DNA of 64,000 bases from Argyresthia goedartella (GCA_949825045.1 OX463829.1:27051715-27115714); one strand, 5' to 3'; positions 53,705 to 64,000 are shown, counted from the first letter of the stretch. The notes: generated from the sequence alone by a model not told the origin. Numbers and translations: made by a program.

Positions 53705-54362
53705 ATGACACTATGAAACTAACTAAAATATACTAGCCTAGATGTAGCCACATCCGTGCTTTGTCTGATGTTCCTTACAGTGTAAGCCGCAGAACTTAAT
53801 TTACCAGCTAATTTATCTATTTGGGGTCCCCACTGCAATTTGCTATCAATGGTTATTCCAAGAAACTTCGCATCATTTACCAATTCTAACGTGCTGTTGT
53901 CTAACACTAAACTGGTCTCAACTTGCCTGACATTTGGAAGTGAGAATTTGATACACTTGGTTTTACCAGCGTTTAACAATAAATTATTAACTGTGAACCA
54001 ATTCAAGGTTAAAGACAATACACCATTAACATCATCAAAATCTCCTTTTTGTCTTTCAATTTTGAAGACCATCGAAGTATCATCAGCAAACAACACTGTG
54101 TCAGTTAATTTCTCCACCATGAAAGGCAGATCGTTAATATATACCAGGAATAAGAAAGGGCCTAATATGGAACCTTGTGGAACGCCAATTTTTACACCCG
54201 ATCCATTAGATTTAACGCCGTTTACTTCTGCCTTTTGAATTTATTGCTTAGGTATGATCTTAGTAGATCCAACGATTTATTTCTAACTCCGTAATGATTT
54301 AATTTAATTCTAAGCGTATTATGATCAACACAATCAAACGCCTTCGATACATTTCACTTATA
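53705..54362 (-). pseudogene. CR1-like element N1, 5' half (RT palm)
   Basis: Minus strand: 'KAFDCVDHNTLRIKLNHYGV' (motif A side), frameshift near 54240, 'GVKIGVPQGSILGPFLFLVY' (motif B), 'VLFADDTSMVF' with the catalytic FADD, 'AKFLGITIDSKLQWGPQI' (motif E), ending at 'RLVYFS' where N2 inserted. 5' truncated near 54362. Several lesions. Confidence 0.85.
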
Positions 54363-55230
54363 AGTAGGTACTCTATAATTATATGGGCCCCGTTAGGTCA
54401 TTGCACAGTGACTTAAATAACTAGATTATCATTCACATTCATTTTATTCTTAATCCACCTTATAGCTTGTCGCCCTAAGACGCCATTTTGCAATCCCCTG
54501 GTAAACAGACATTTTATTTGACAATTCCAAAAAGACAAAATTTATCCGAGGATTGTAAAACCGGCCTTAAAATAACTGTATTACATAAAAATAGTGATAA
54601 AATGTACTAGTCTGTTATGTATTCCAACAAGTCCTAATATTGATCGCACATTTTTTTTAACTAATTTATTATTCGAAAAGATTGCTGGTAAATAAATTAA
54701 ACTAAACTCAACAATGTACATATCAAATTACACAATTGTTACATGGATTCAACGCAAACAATACAAATTAAAAACTTGATATTAATCAAACTAAGGCATT
54801 GTGTAAATTTTGTTGGTGTCAGACTTGAATAAAATTACCAGTTAATTACCTGCGTGAAAAGTTAGTAATTTGATTACACTCAGAAATATTCTGTGTGACT
54901 CGTTTGTGACCTTTTCTGTTCATTAAATTTTTAGCCCGTTTCCACTTGCTAGATATTTTTCTCATTAAAATGGCGCACCGCCTGTGAGCTCAGAAAAACA
55001 ACGGGATTATACTAAGCTTAGCGAGTGAGAAGCAAAAACACGACTTTTTCTGGCAACATTATGGGTGGCAATTTTTTAACGTATAGCGTCTTACTCCAAA
55101 AATGTATAAAATGCAGTTTAACAAAACAAACATCGAATCCCATTTTTGTCTTCAAACAAGTGTTGAGCGGGAGTTTATTAATTTGTAGTAAGACTTACTC
55201 TCTACTTACTTACTACTTACTACGCTACTT
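54363..55230. other. No supported gene
   Basis: AT-rich; 'ctactta' repeats at 55190-55225 just before the SINE. ORF 55025-55270 is unrecognised. Confidence 0.35.
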
Positions 55231-55441
55231 TGACGACGGGAATGGCCGAGTCGGCAGTGACCGGGTTTAAGTCCCGGTGGGGGCAAATATTTGTTTGATG
55301 AGAACGGATCTATGTACCCTAGTCATGGTTGTTTATCTATCTAAGTATAATATTTATCTATATAAGTATGTGTATCTTTGTCTAGTACCCAAGATACAGG
55401 GAATCCTAGTTTGGGGCTAGATCAATGTGAGTAAATAGTGG
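55231..55441 (+). mobile_element. SINE S1 with deletion between A and B boxes
   Basis: 'tggccgagtcggcagtgacc' runs straight into 'gggtttaagtcccgg': about 25 bases between A and B box are missing and the B box is altered (ggtttaagtcc). The body is intact. Confidence 0.85.
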
Positions 55442-55570
55442 TTTTATTACTCATTTCATTTCTTTATTTAACCTTTGGCGTTTTCTTATTGCGTAAATTA
55501 TAAGCAATATTTTTCATTGCACTTGTCAAAAACGTATGGGATTTGAGCTGAACAGACTGAATAATAGATT

Positions 55571-55810
55571 GACGACCAGTTTAGCCTAGCGGGTAGTGAC
55601 TTTGCCTACGAAGATGACGGTCCTGCGTGCGAATCCCGGTAAAGTCAAATATTTGTGTGATGATCATGAATATTTGTTTCTTCGTCTTGAATGTTTTCTA
55701 TGTATTTACATTTCGTCTTCTTTATCTCTATTGAATATATCGTCTTCTAGTACCCATAACACAAGCCTTATTGAGCTTACTATGGGCCTAGTTCGATTTG
55801 TGTATGGAGC
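55571..55810 (+). mobile_element. tRNA-derived SINE S2, copy 2
   Basis: A box 'tagcctagcggg', B-box-like 'gtgcgaatccc', then 'tcaaatatttgtgtgatgat' and 'gagcttactatgggcctagt'. Matches 21240-21490. Confidence 0.75.
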
Positions 55811-56896
55811 CATTCTTATCTGTATAAGCATCAGTGTTCTGCTCCTAGTTCCGCGTAGACCAGGAAGGGAGAATGGGTCATAGCCCTGTCCCTACTGTCA
55901 GACAGATGCCAAGTGATACCTCTAAGAATGGCTCCAGAGGTGCTTTTAAATATTTACTTTGGGTGATACAGACAGAAAGTCATGCACAGAGCAACGAACC
56001 ATACTGACGAACGGTGCTTTCGACGAAAAGTTCTTCGATGTTTGGTTATTTCCATCAGGCGTGTTTTGAACGTGTTGGTGTGACAAGTCATTGGGCAAAG
56101 ATTTTTTCTATGAAATGAACAGCGGTGAATATTGCGTTCGGCAAACAGTTTGATCGACCAATCGAGTTTCGGCGATGTGTACGGAGCCCATAAATTATAC
56201 TTTGAAATATCAAATGACTGTTTATCAGGGGATTAAAAATCGCCCCTTCGTCGTTTAGGGGACATGTTTCTGAACAATCAAACGTCCAGATTATGTATGT
56301 AACTCGTTTATTTGCAACAATATGATAAGAATGTACATTATAGCTATGTCTACTTAAAAGGGGTCGATTAATTACGTGAAGCATTCTTCGATTTTCGGAC
56401 CCGCCCCCCTGCGTGAAATGAAAATCACGTGAGATTTTTCAAAAGGTTTAATTTGTAAATGATTTCAGGTTTTCGCTACACTAACCGCTGTACCCTAAAA
56501 TGACTCACCAAATTCCGACAAGGTTTGGAAATTGGTGTGATATCCTCTTCTCGTTTTGTAGGACCTGAACCGTGCACTCAAGTTATGTCGTCTGATAAAT
56601 AGTCCAGCCTTGGAAACAACTCCTGTAATGGACTTGATTTCCAGCTGTCTTCGTAGGAACAACTATGAAAATCGTTCTTGTTGACATCTTTGACAGAATT
56701 CGTTATTGACAACCTGCTATTTGATTTATGTTTTTTTTAAGCTTCATAAAGTCTTTATCTATGGCTCTTCCGTAGTTTTATTTTTTAAGGCCGACCTTAA
56801 AAACAAGAAATACGGAAGACCTGGCTTCGGCCTTTCGAAACCTCGGAAACGGAATAAGAAGATGTAAACACTGAAGACATGGCTGTACGGCTTTGA
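55811..56896. other. No supported gene
   Basis: 'ggcgtgttttgaacgtgttgg' and ORF 56088-56384 (-) are unrecognised. Confidence 0.3.
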
Positions 56897-57196
56897 TTGC
56901 TATTGCCTTTCCTTAGGGATAAAGACGGAAAAAAAATATCTATGGCTCTCACAGGATCCTTGGGTGGAATAACGTCAAATTCAAAATCGAAAAAACATGT
57001 TTACATTTTGGAAGATTGGAAGGACCCAAACAAAAGAAAACCAAAGCTTCTTTACGCTGCAAAAACCAAGAATTGTAGACGAAAACAATTCTCTGAAGTG
57101 AGAAGAACTAAGAGGCCAGATACCCGGGCTCAACTGGCCCCGGTAATGTTGAAGAAAGAAGAAGTTATTTCTCCATCAGTCATTGTGTGTGTCTAA
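56897..57196 (+). other. Unrecognised 99-codon ORF
   Basis: Basic protein with 'KKHVYILEDWKDPNKRKPKL' and 'RRKQFSEVRRTKRPDTRAQL'. The following 57200-57420 is C-rich, then carries 'aaaaaataaatcagacttat', a polyadenylation-like context as in LTRs or gene 3' ends. Might be the end of an LTR element or a host exon; not identified. Confidence 0.3.
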
Positions 57197-57499
57197 CACG
57201 TTACGTCCAGACCTCCGCTCCACAGGCCTGATCACCACCGTCGTCTCCCTGGCCACCGCTAGCCTGAATAGCCGCTGCCTGCCTCCATCTCCGGACTTCT
57301 GGACTACCCCAGGCACCGCGTCGACCAGGGTTCAGTTTTCTTTATGTATATAATTAGGTATGTAAGATAGATTTATAAATAGAAAACTTGTGTAAAAAAT
57401 AAATCAGACTTATTCTGATTTCTCTCTTTAATTTTCTTTTGGCCCTCAAAATTTCCTTCATTACGCTTCCGTTACGGGGGGTCATTCACACCAATCCTT

Positions 57500-58570
57500 C
57501 GTAACGTGACAGATGAAACTGAATTTGCTTCATTATTTTTATTAAAGACTTATTTTGGATTGATTAGGAAATAGTCTGATTGATGATATCAACGATTCAT
57601 GACTTTAAAGGGTTTATTTTTTTTCGATTTGCCAATTTACCCTTTCCACTTTGTTGTAGGTAAATAATATTTTTGAGAACAATTTCAATCATCAACAAAA
57701 TTTATTTTTCTTACCAAAATGGGAAATGATCACCAAAAGTTGCAGAAAATATCAGGGCAAAATACTGTGGTAGCTTAGGTGAAGGGTAGAGGGGGTGAGC
57801 GAAGCGAAGCCCCCTTTATCCTTCGTGTTAGGTTGAACATGTAAGAACAACAAAAAATACTTAAAACATAAACTTAAGCATAGAAAACATAAAAATAATT
57901 TTGGTGGTCATTTATCCAAACACATTTACCGTTCTGGGAGTCATTTAGAATTTATTGGTAGTAAAATAGGTGCGCTTTTGGTAATCGTTTAAACACAAGC
58001 CATACATTTTTCATATTAGACTCGAATTATGTTGCGGATATTACGATAAGTATTTCCTGAGAAAAGTGCCTGTGACAGACGGACGGACGGATGGACGGAC
58101 ACGCGAGTGTGATAAGGGTTCCGTTTTAACCTTTTGAGGTAAGAAAACTTAAAAAACCGGTCAAGTGCGAGTCTAAATCGCGCACGAAGGGTTCCGTACC
58201 ACCGTTCAATGGAAGCGATGGTGTGGAGTGAATAGTTTGGATTTTACACAGCAAAATATTGTTTACAAAGTTATTGGTGCGGTTACTTTCGCACTCCATG
58301 TACGTAACCAGGTGCATCCATAAGTTTGTATGTGGTATTGAAAGAATTGTTGTATGGGAGCCCCCTTAAATATTTCTTTTATCCTGTTTTTTAGTATTTG
58401 TTGTTATAGCGGCAACAGAAATACATAATCTGTGAAAATTTCAACTCTCTAGCTAGCTAAGGTTCTTGAGATACAGCCTGGTGACAGACGGACGGACGGA
58501 CGGACGGACGGACAGCGGAGTCTTAGTAATAGGGTCCCGTTTGGAACCCTTCGGGTACGGAACCCTAAAA
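57500..58570 (+). repeat. Lepidopteran repeat family L, two units with nested M2
   Basis: 57600-57680 and 58005-58140 correspond to 9210-9418 ('ttaccc..tccactttt', 'catattagactcgaattatg', (ggac)n, 'gttccg'), split by the M2 element. 58140-58570 is a second unit from 'ccggtcaagtgcgagtctaa' to 'cttcgggtacggaaccctaa'. A (ggac)n microsatellite lies at 58489-58514. Confidence 0.7.
57680..58004. mobile_element. MITE family M2, copy 2
   Basis: 'gatcaccaaaagttgcagaa' left, core 'gagcgaagcgaagccccctt', right 'ttttggtaatcgtttaaac'. It interrupts an L repeat, which gives its limits within a few bases. Confidence 0.7.
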
Positions 58571-58792
58571 ACCATCCCAAATTGATTTGATCACCTAAAA
58601 TTTACACCCTATTTTATACTAAACTATACGGGGTCGCCTCGCTCCGCTCCGTTTCGCTTTGGCTTCAGGTTGTTTTATGAATTTGTGACCTAACAAACCT
58701 AACTTTAGTATTCTGACAGAAATAGACCTAAATATAGCAACCAAAACGGTTCTGTAAAGTCAAGAGTCAAAACTTGTATTGGTAAATAATAG
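58571..58792. other. No recognised feature
   Basis: 'gtcgcctcgctccgctccg' near 58624 is a common type of repeat string; nothing else. Confidence 0.3.
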
Positions 58793-59212
58793 ATGGAAAA
58801 TATTAAACTGCATATCAAAAATACTGATTTGCACAGCAATTATAAGGGCAAAATACTGCGGTAGCATAGCTGAAGCCCCCTTTATCCTTCATGTTAGTTT
58901 CAACATGTAAGAACAACAAAACACTCTTAAAAAATAACGCGACCCAAATGGCCGAGGCGGCAGCCTGACCCTGCCTACGAAGCCAATGGACCCGGGTTCG
59001 AGTCCTGGTGGAGCCAAATATTTGTTTGATGGGAACGCATGTTTGTATCCTAGTCATGGTTGTTTATCTATCTTAGTATAATATTTATCTATATAAGTAT
59101 GTGTATCGTTGTCTAGTACCCAAGATACAGGGAATCCTAGTTTGGGGCTAGATCAATGTGTGTAAATAGTGTCCAAGGTATTATTATTATAAACTTAAGT
59201 AGGTACTCATTA
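58793..59212. mobile_element. MITE family M, copy 4, split by SINE
   Basis: Left end 'aaatattaaactgcatatca', part of the core, then the S1 SINE (58938-59190), then 'aaacttaagtagg'. The right end is missing: H7 starts at 59213. Confidence 0.65.
58938..59190 (+). mobile_element. tRNA-derived SINE S1 inside MITE M
   Basis: A box 'tggccgaggcgg', B box 'ggttcgagtcc', full body, (att)n tail. Confidence 0.9.
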
Positions 59213-59788
59213 TAGTAGTTTATGTGATTGATACGTAATTTAGGGCATTAAAATTCGAGAGTAGGTTTATGAAACGAGTTAAGGCGAGTTTCATAATAAT
59301 ATCATATATTCATAATCCTATCCTAATTATGAACAGTTACATACACTAGTTATATAAAATATTTTATCTACACACGTATCATAAACCCTCTTTACTGCGT
59401 TCAAAAACCGCACGTTACGATCAGCATTATGTTAAACTACTTGGTAAAAACTCGTTTCGTATCTGGAAAACTACACATAATGGTCATTATGTGTAGGTTT
59501 TCTACATATAATGACATTCAAATTTCGAACGCCGACGCCCACCCGCGTGTCGTCCCTAGTTTGTCTGTGAAGTTGGTACTGACATTCAAATTTCGAATGC
59601 CGACGCCCGTCTGCGTGAAGTTGGTACTAAAGAACAAGCTAAACACTTGCAGAACCACAATGCCGGTCAAACATGCGGTTCCTGAACACATAAAAGAGAG
59701 CTTATGATATGTGTGTAGATAAACTAGTGTATGTAACTGTACATAATTAGGCATTAAAACTCTCGAGTGATATTATTATGAAACTCGC
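59213..59788 (+). mobile_element. H-family element, copy H7 (arms on both sides)
   Basis: The only copy with the palindromic arm at both ends: left 59213-59375 ('tagtagtttatgtgattgat', 'gggcattaaaattcgagag', 'gaaacgag', 'cagttacatacactagt') is inverted relative to the right arm (59725-59788). Core 59368-59725 with inverted repeats 'tatctacacacgtatcataa'. Frame 59429-59707 (92 codons) is open through the internal duplication. The right arm stops at 'gaaactcgc', where R1-clade DNA begins. Confidence 0.82.
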
Positions 59789-60025
59789 AAGACGGCACTA
59801 CGCTGCGAAATCTAGATCGGCGCCCCACTGTTTTTTGTTGCGCTCTGCGAAGATACCAACAAGAAGCAACTTCTGGCGAAAAATCAGATTTTTGCAGCCG
59901 CACCCTCGGGAGCTATTCAGCAAAAAAGGATTACCACGTGCTTACCAAATCCCGAGATCCTCGGAGTAGAATATTTGTGACCAAGGTTTCTTATTGCTGG
60001 TCCCAAGAGAAATACACAAAAATTT

Positions 60026-60088
<63 letters not shown>

Positions 60089-61648
60089 AATATTCCTACT
60101 GGAAGCTGAGAAACAAGCAAAGGAAAGTTGGGAAAATCCTCTAGGAACTTTAAACTAAATTTTCCGAGAAATCTAAAGCGAGGACAGGGTGATTTTCAAA
60201 ATCTATAAAATCAAACCTTTCAAGTCCTACACAACAACCCCCTTTTGACAAGGATCGGCCTAAGATCTTCGGAACTACAGGGGATACCGTCAGGCGATGT
60301 GCAAAATCCGACTGCATCAGTAAGTTTGTACTCGGAGTCAAAAATTCAACCCCTCAAGATTGGGGTTGTGAGTTTGCAGGATAGACCTTTTAGATCATCT
60401 TTAACAAATTATTCTTCAGTGGAGTATTTTTCCGAAGCATATCTTCTGCTCCAGAGGCTATTTGCAGAAAGTTGTCAACCACCCCCAAATTTGGCAGCGT
60501 CAGGAAGAGTGGAAAAAACCCGGACGACTTCCCGGCAAGTGGCATCGCATCGAGTAGTTCACCATCCGCGGGACCACATTTTTAGTTTTTAAGTATTTAC
60601 TTTTTTATATTTTACTGAATTTTTTATTATAAACAGTGCCCTCGACGCCATTACCAAGTAAGTTTGTCAACCCCGTATCTCGAAAGGGGTGCGAGATATC
60701 GCAAAAATAACATCGGCGTGGTTCACTTGGGGTGAAACGATCATAAGGGCAATCTTTTTATAGCCACCCCCAAAAACCACCCCCGACAAAAATTTTACAA
60801 AAAATTGTAAACATTTTGGACTTCCGCACCCCCAGGGTGTTTTTGGAAAACCTTGTAAATAAATTTGGATTGTGCTTCACACAGGAAAATTAATCCCCAT
60901 CTCTCTAGGCCATTCCTAACCCTCAAACCAACCTTTTGAAGCTGGCAAAAAACTACCCCTAACTTTAGAAAATCAAAATTAAATAGATTGACCAAGTACC
61001 CTCCATTATTAACATTTTTCCCAAAAAGTAAATTTCATCCCCAACCAAACACCACTTTCAGATAAAATAAAGGACCACAGATACGGACACAACAACAGAA
61101 TCAAAAACTCCAGAAAGATAGACCCCGACGGCAAAGTATAAGATAGTAAAGATAAGGGCAAATCCAAAAACACCCTGTAACTTCAAAACGGTGCTTCGTA
61201 GGCAAAAAAGGACAAAATTTTGCCCCCCCCTCTTTCAATCACCCCCCCATCTGCGAACAAACCCGACCCCCCCGGACCTACCCCTAAAATCTCAACCCCC
61301 TACCCCCAACTTATTAGGGTCGCCCAGCGAAACCAGACCTCTGCTGGACTTATATGGAGGAACTTTAAACACCCATATCTTTTTAATCAAGGACCGGATC
61401 GGAGCGGGACTTTCGACGTTGGGGTTGTGAAGGATAGACCCTTACAATATATCGATTATATATATATAAAGACAATAGACCGATTTCGATGAAATTTATT
61501 CTATATAACTAAATCAGCAATAACTTTGTACAGGATAGTCCGATTTAAACGCGGCTTTCACTGTTGATGTTATTATTTTCTTCTTCAGACTTTACTGTTA
61601 GTAGCAAAGCTCTACATAGAGCTAAAAAAAAAAAAAAAAAAAAAAAAA
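59789..61648 (+). other. Upstream region of the R1-clade element (5' UTR or a separate poly(A)-ended piece)
   Basis: No convincing ORF. Contains T60 at 60028-60087, two related phrases 'ggggttgtgagtttgcagga' (60364) and 'ggggttgtgaaggatagacc' (61420), C-rich stretches and A25 at 61624-61648. Either a long 5' UTR (59789-61920) or the 3' part of another element ending in poly(A). Confidence 0.4.
60028..60087. repeat. Homopolymer T60
   Basis: Sixty uninterrupted thymidines; the reverse complement would be a poly(A) tail of a minus-strand retrotransposed copy lying to its right. Length may be assembly-dependent. Confidence 0.85.
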
Positions 61649-61666
61649 TTTTTTTTTTTTTTTTTT
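61624..61666. repeat. A25T18 palindrome
   Basis: 25 A followed directly by 18 T. May mark the end of one poly(A) element next to the start of another. Confidence 0.85.
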
Positions 61667-61702
61667 GTTTAGTTTATTTACCTTAGATTTATTGTAGTCT
61701 AG

Positions 61703-61905
61703 TTAGTATATTAAGAACGGGCCTTATTGGGCTACACACACGACTCTAGGTAGAGTTCGGTCTGACTGTGTCTTTTTGGGCACATATCTTTTGTCGTATT
61801 CTGACTTAGTGTATTGAGAACGGGCCTTATTGGGCTACGTAGACAGCTCTAGGTAGAATCGACCGACAGTGTCTTATTGGGCACATATCTTCAGCCGCAT
61901 TCTCG
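61703..61905 (+). repeat. Tandem ~100-bp duplication in the 5' UTR of the R1-clade element
   Basis: Two units share 'gaacgggccttattgggcta', 'ctctaggtaga', 'gtgtctt..tgggcacatatct' and 'cattct'; the second starts near 61805. Repeated 5' UTR units often act as promoter modules in LINEs; that role is inference. Confidence 0.75.
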
Positions 61906-61920
61906 GTTATATCTTAAATC

Positions 61921-63129
61921 ATGTTTTCGACCCCCCCTCTCAAACCTAGGGAGAGTTTCTCCGACAAGGGTAAATCAAAACCCTCACCAGTTACTCCTAA
62001 CCAGAGCCACATGACCAGCGCCAAAAAATTCTTGCATGAAGCCAAGGCAGCTCTCGACCTCTCTGGAAACCTGAAAAGAGAAATAAAGGACACGGTTAAT
62101 AAAAGCCTGAAAGGGCTATTTAACCTAGTAACGACAATGAACGACACACTACAAAATAAAAACCTAGAAACACGAACAGAGACGGAAATAGAAAACGCAG
62201 CACAGGTGGATATCGGGAAGGAGCTTCAAAACCAACATCGTATGACAATGGAGACACATAAAAAGCTGGAGGAGATTCAAACCCAGATCTCCCACATCAA
62301 TGACAAAATGCAGAGCGAAAGATTCACATACGCAGAGGTCACATCAGGGAATAAACCTCAAGTCTCCATGAAGCCCTCCCATACGATAATCGTAACATCT
62401 AACGAAGAGAACGACACTAGCGAGGACGTCTTGGAAAAGATACGTAAAACTGTAGACGCAAAGGAAGGAGAAGTATGTGTGGACAGAATACGCAAGGCTA
62501 AGAATAGGAAAGTAGTAATCAGCTGCAGCACGGTGGAGAATCTGAAAAAAATAGAAGATAGAATACAAAATAACCAAAACCTACAAGCGCAGAAAGCAAC
62601 CAACAAAGACCCGCTGGTGATCGTGAGGGATCTGCTGACCTATAACACAGATGAAGACATCACAACAGCCATAAAACGACAAAATGGCCACCTGCTCCAG
62701 GATATCCCGGACGCAGACTACAGAGTCATCGTGAAATATAGACGTAGAGCCAGGAACCCCCACGAAAACCACGTGGTGTTGCAGGTCTCACCGAGAGTAC
62801 ACCAGAGGCTGGTGACGGCCGGGGCGGTCTACATAGACCTTCAGAGAAGAACTGTGAAGGACCAGTCACCTCTCATACAGTGCACAAAATGCTTGGGCTT
62901 CGGTCATGGCAAGAAGCTATGCACACAAACTGAGAGTCTGTGCAGTCATTGCTCCGGCCCTCACATGCGATCGGAATGTCCGATATGGACAAAAGGAGAA
63001 CATGCAACCTGCAGAAACTGCCACCTAGCCAAACTAGAGGATGTTAGCCACAACGCATTTGACTTCTCCTGTCCCATAAAAAAAAGATGGGATAGTTTAG
63101 CAAGAGCTAGCGTAGCGTACCAGTGCTAA
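61921..63129 (+). CDS. ORF1 (Gag-like) of an R1-clade LINE
   Basis: 402 residues, complete. RNA-binding structural protein of the retrotransposon RNP. N-terminal third is lysine/serine-rich; residues about 90-135 are heptad-like ('IGKELQNQHRMTMETHKKLE') and may form a coiled coil; a middle domain (about 160-320) is RRM-like in style. The C-terminus has three zinc knuckles: 'CTKCLGFGHGKKLC' (C-x2-C-x4-H-x4-C), 'CSHCSGPHMRSEC' (C-x2-C-x3-H-x4-C), and 'CRNCHLAKLEDVSHNAFDFS' plus C (C-x2-C-x9-H-x6-C), the triple pattern of R1/TRAS/SART-type ORF1. The stop overlaps the ORF2 frame. No lesion. Confidence 0.92.
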   Translation: MFSTPPLKPRESFSDKGKSKPSPVTPNQSHMTSAKKFLHEAKAALDLSGNLKREIKDTVNKSLKGLFNLVTTMNDTLQNKNLETRTETEIENAAQVDIGKELQNQHRMTMETHKKLEEIQTQISHINDKMQSERFTYAEVTSGNKPQVSMKPSHTIIVTSNEENDTSEDVLEKIRKTVDAKEGEVCVDRIRKAKNRKVVISCSTVENLKKIEDRIQNNQNLQAQKATNKDPLVIVRDLLTYNTDEDITTAIKRQNGHLLQDIPDADYRVIVKYRRRARNPHENHVVLQVSPRVHQRLVTAGAVYIDLQRRTVKDQSPLIQCTKCLGFGHGKKLCTQTESLCSHCSGPHMRSECPIWTKGEHATCRNCHLAKLEDVSHNAFDFSCPIKKRWDSLARASVAYQC

Positions 63130-64000
63130 AGGCCTGACTAAGTACACCTTCATTCAAGCTAACCTGCAACGCAAAAGACTAGCCACCCAGGAGCTCATCC
63201 AAGAAGCTGTCAAAAGGAAAATTTGCTGCGCACTAGTGCAAGAACCGTACGTGGGCAATGAGGGCGAGATCAAGCCATATACAGGGGTTAAAATTATCCA
63301 AAAACTGGGAGGTAGACAGGGGCCAGTCAAAGCCGCGATCATGGTCTTTGACGAAAAACTACAGCTTTACGAAGACAAAAAATTAACAACCGAAAATATA
63401 GCGGTACTAACGCTAAAAACACCTAATCTAACATTGGCACTGGTCTCTGTCTACTTCGAAGAAGATAAACCCCTGACTCCCTACTTAAACCATATACAAA
63501 AGATACACGATAAATACGCATCCAAATACCTTATTATAGGAGGGGACGTCAATGCATGGAGCACATGGTGGGGCAGCAACAAGGAAAACCTTCGAGGAGA
63601 AGAGCTATCTACGTTCTATGAAGAGCTTAATATGCAGGTCTTGAATGAGGGTGACGAACCTACTTTCGAAACAATAAGAGGAGGAAAAGAATATAGGAGC
63701 AGGGTGGACGTGACCGCGTGTAACCTGAAAATGCTCAAAGTAGTTGAGGACTGGAAAGTCGATAAAGACATAACAAGCTCAGACCACAACGCGATCACGT
63801 TCACCGTTCTCCTAGAAAAGATAGAAGAGACAAACAAAAAAAGCACGAGAATATATAATACAAAAAAGACAAACTGGTCAGACTTTAGTACAAAGCTGAA
63901 AGAAGAAATAAAGCGGAAAGGAATAACGAAGGAAAGAATCGAAGAGATCGAGAATAAAGAAGAATTAGAAGAGGCAGTCGGAAATTATATGGATTGTATT
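63116..64000 (+). CDS. ORF2 of an R1-clade LINE, endonuclease part (runs off the window)
   Basis: 295 codons open to the window end, in the frame one base behind ORF1, overlapping its last 14 bases; preceded by TAG (63113-63115). No ATG exists near the start: the first residues are RTSAKGLTKYTFIQANLQRK. APE-type endonuclease motifs: 'FIQANLQRKRLA', 'LVQEPYVG', 'GGDVNAWSTWWGS' and 'SSDHNAITF' (catalytic Asp-His). It nicks target DNA to prime reverse transcription. Expression probably needs termination-reinitiation or frameshifting. RT and RNase H-type regions lie beyond the window. Confidence 0.9.

Noticed and set aside
57190..57500. LTR of a gypsy element
   Set aside because: Contains an aataaa-like signal, but no TG...CA ends, target duplication or paired repeat could be found.
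59917..60120. Poly-lysine ORF on the minus strand
   Set aside because: Translation of the T60 homopolymer.

Overview
The window looks like a repeat-dense, AT-rich piece of a moth or butterfly (Lepidoptera) genome. Support comes from two tRNA-derived SINE families with A and B boxes, at least six pieces of a dispersed repeat starting like 'ccaagtgcgagt' and ending in (ggac)n and 'gggttccgta' strings that I know from many lepidopteran genomes, DD37D mariners, several non-LTR retrotransposons with short tandem tails, and an insect-type leucine-rich-repeat gene. Species identification is inference; no search was run.

Only one host gene is well supported: a connectin-like LRR cell-surface protein in two coding exons, 42026-43079 and 44835-45256 (+), joined by a phase-1 GT-AG intron, with a further acceptor in the 5' UTR just before the start. 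Nearly everything else recognisable is mobile DNA.

0-9.5 kb: retrotransposon 3' fragments, a palindromic MITE, a family repeated in inverted orientation at 15.5-16.0 kb, a 5'-truncated CR1-like RT element (6915-8531, -) and a full-length lepidopteran repeat. 9.5-18.2 kb: a TIR element hosting the first copy of a hairpin-bearing family (H1), a minisatellite with 146-bp higher-order structure, mariner copy 1, a SINE and a complete Tc1-like element. 19-29 kb: MITEs, SINEs, minisatellites, and a Helitron-type helicase remnant split by a TIR element. 29-41.7 kb: five more H copies (H2-H6), a GC-rich ORF resembling a retrotransposon C-terminal zinc-finger/nuclease region, a tail-to-tail pair of 5S-like repeats, a hAT MITE with an 8-bp target duplication, and mariner copy 2. 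42-45.3 kb: the connectin-like gene. 46-49 kb: a full lepidopteran repeat and a 1.0-kb TIR element carrying an unknown ORF. 49.5-54.4 kb: a three-level nest, with a CR1-like element split by a second LINE that is itself split by a solo LTR. 55-59.8 kb: SINEs, MITEs and H7, the only copy with an arm at both ends. 59.8-64 kb: an R1-clade LINE (ORF1 complete, ORF2 endonuclease running off the window).

The most interesting element is the H family: seven copies of a roughly 350-bp core bounded by short inverted repeats, with an internal hairpin whose arms co-vary, an adjacent long palindrome found in full, gene-converted and collapsed states, and an open frame whose stop lies inside the right terminal repeat. 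Copies H4, H5 and H7 share an internal duplication.
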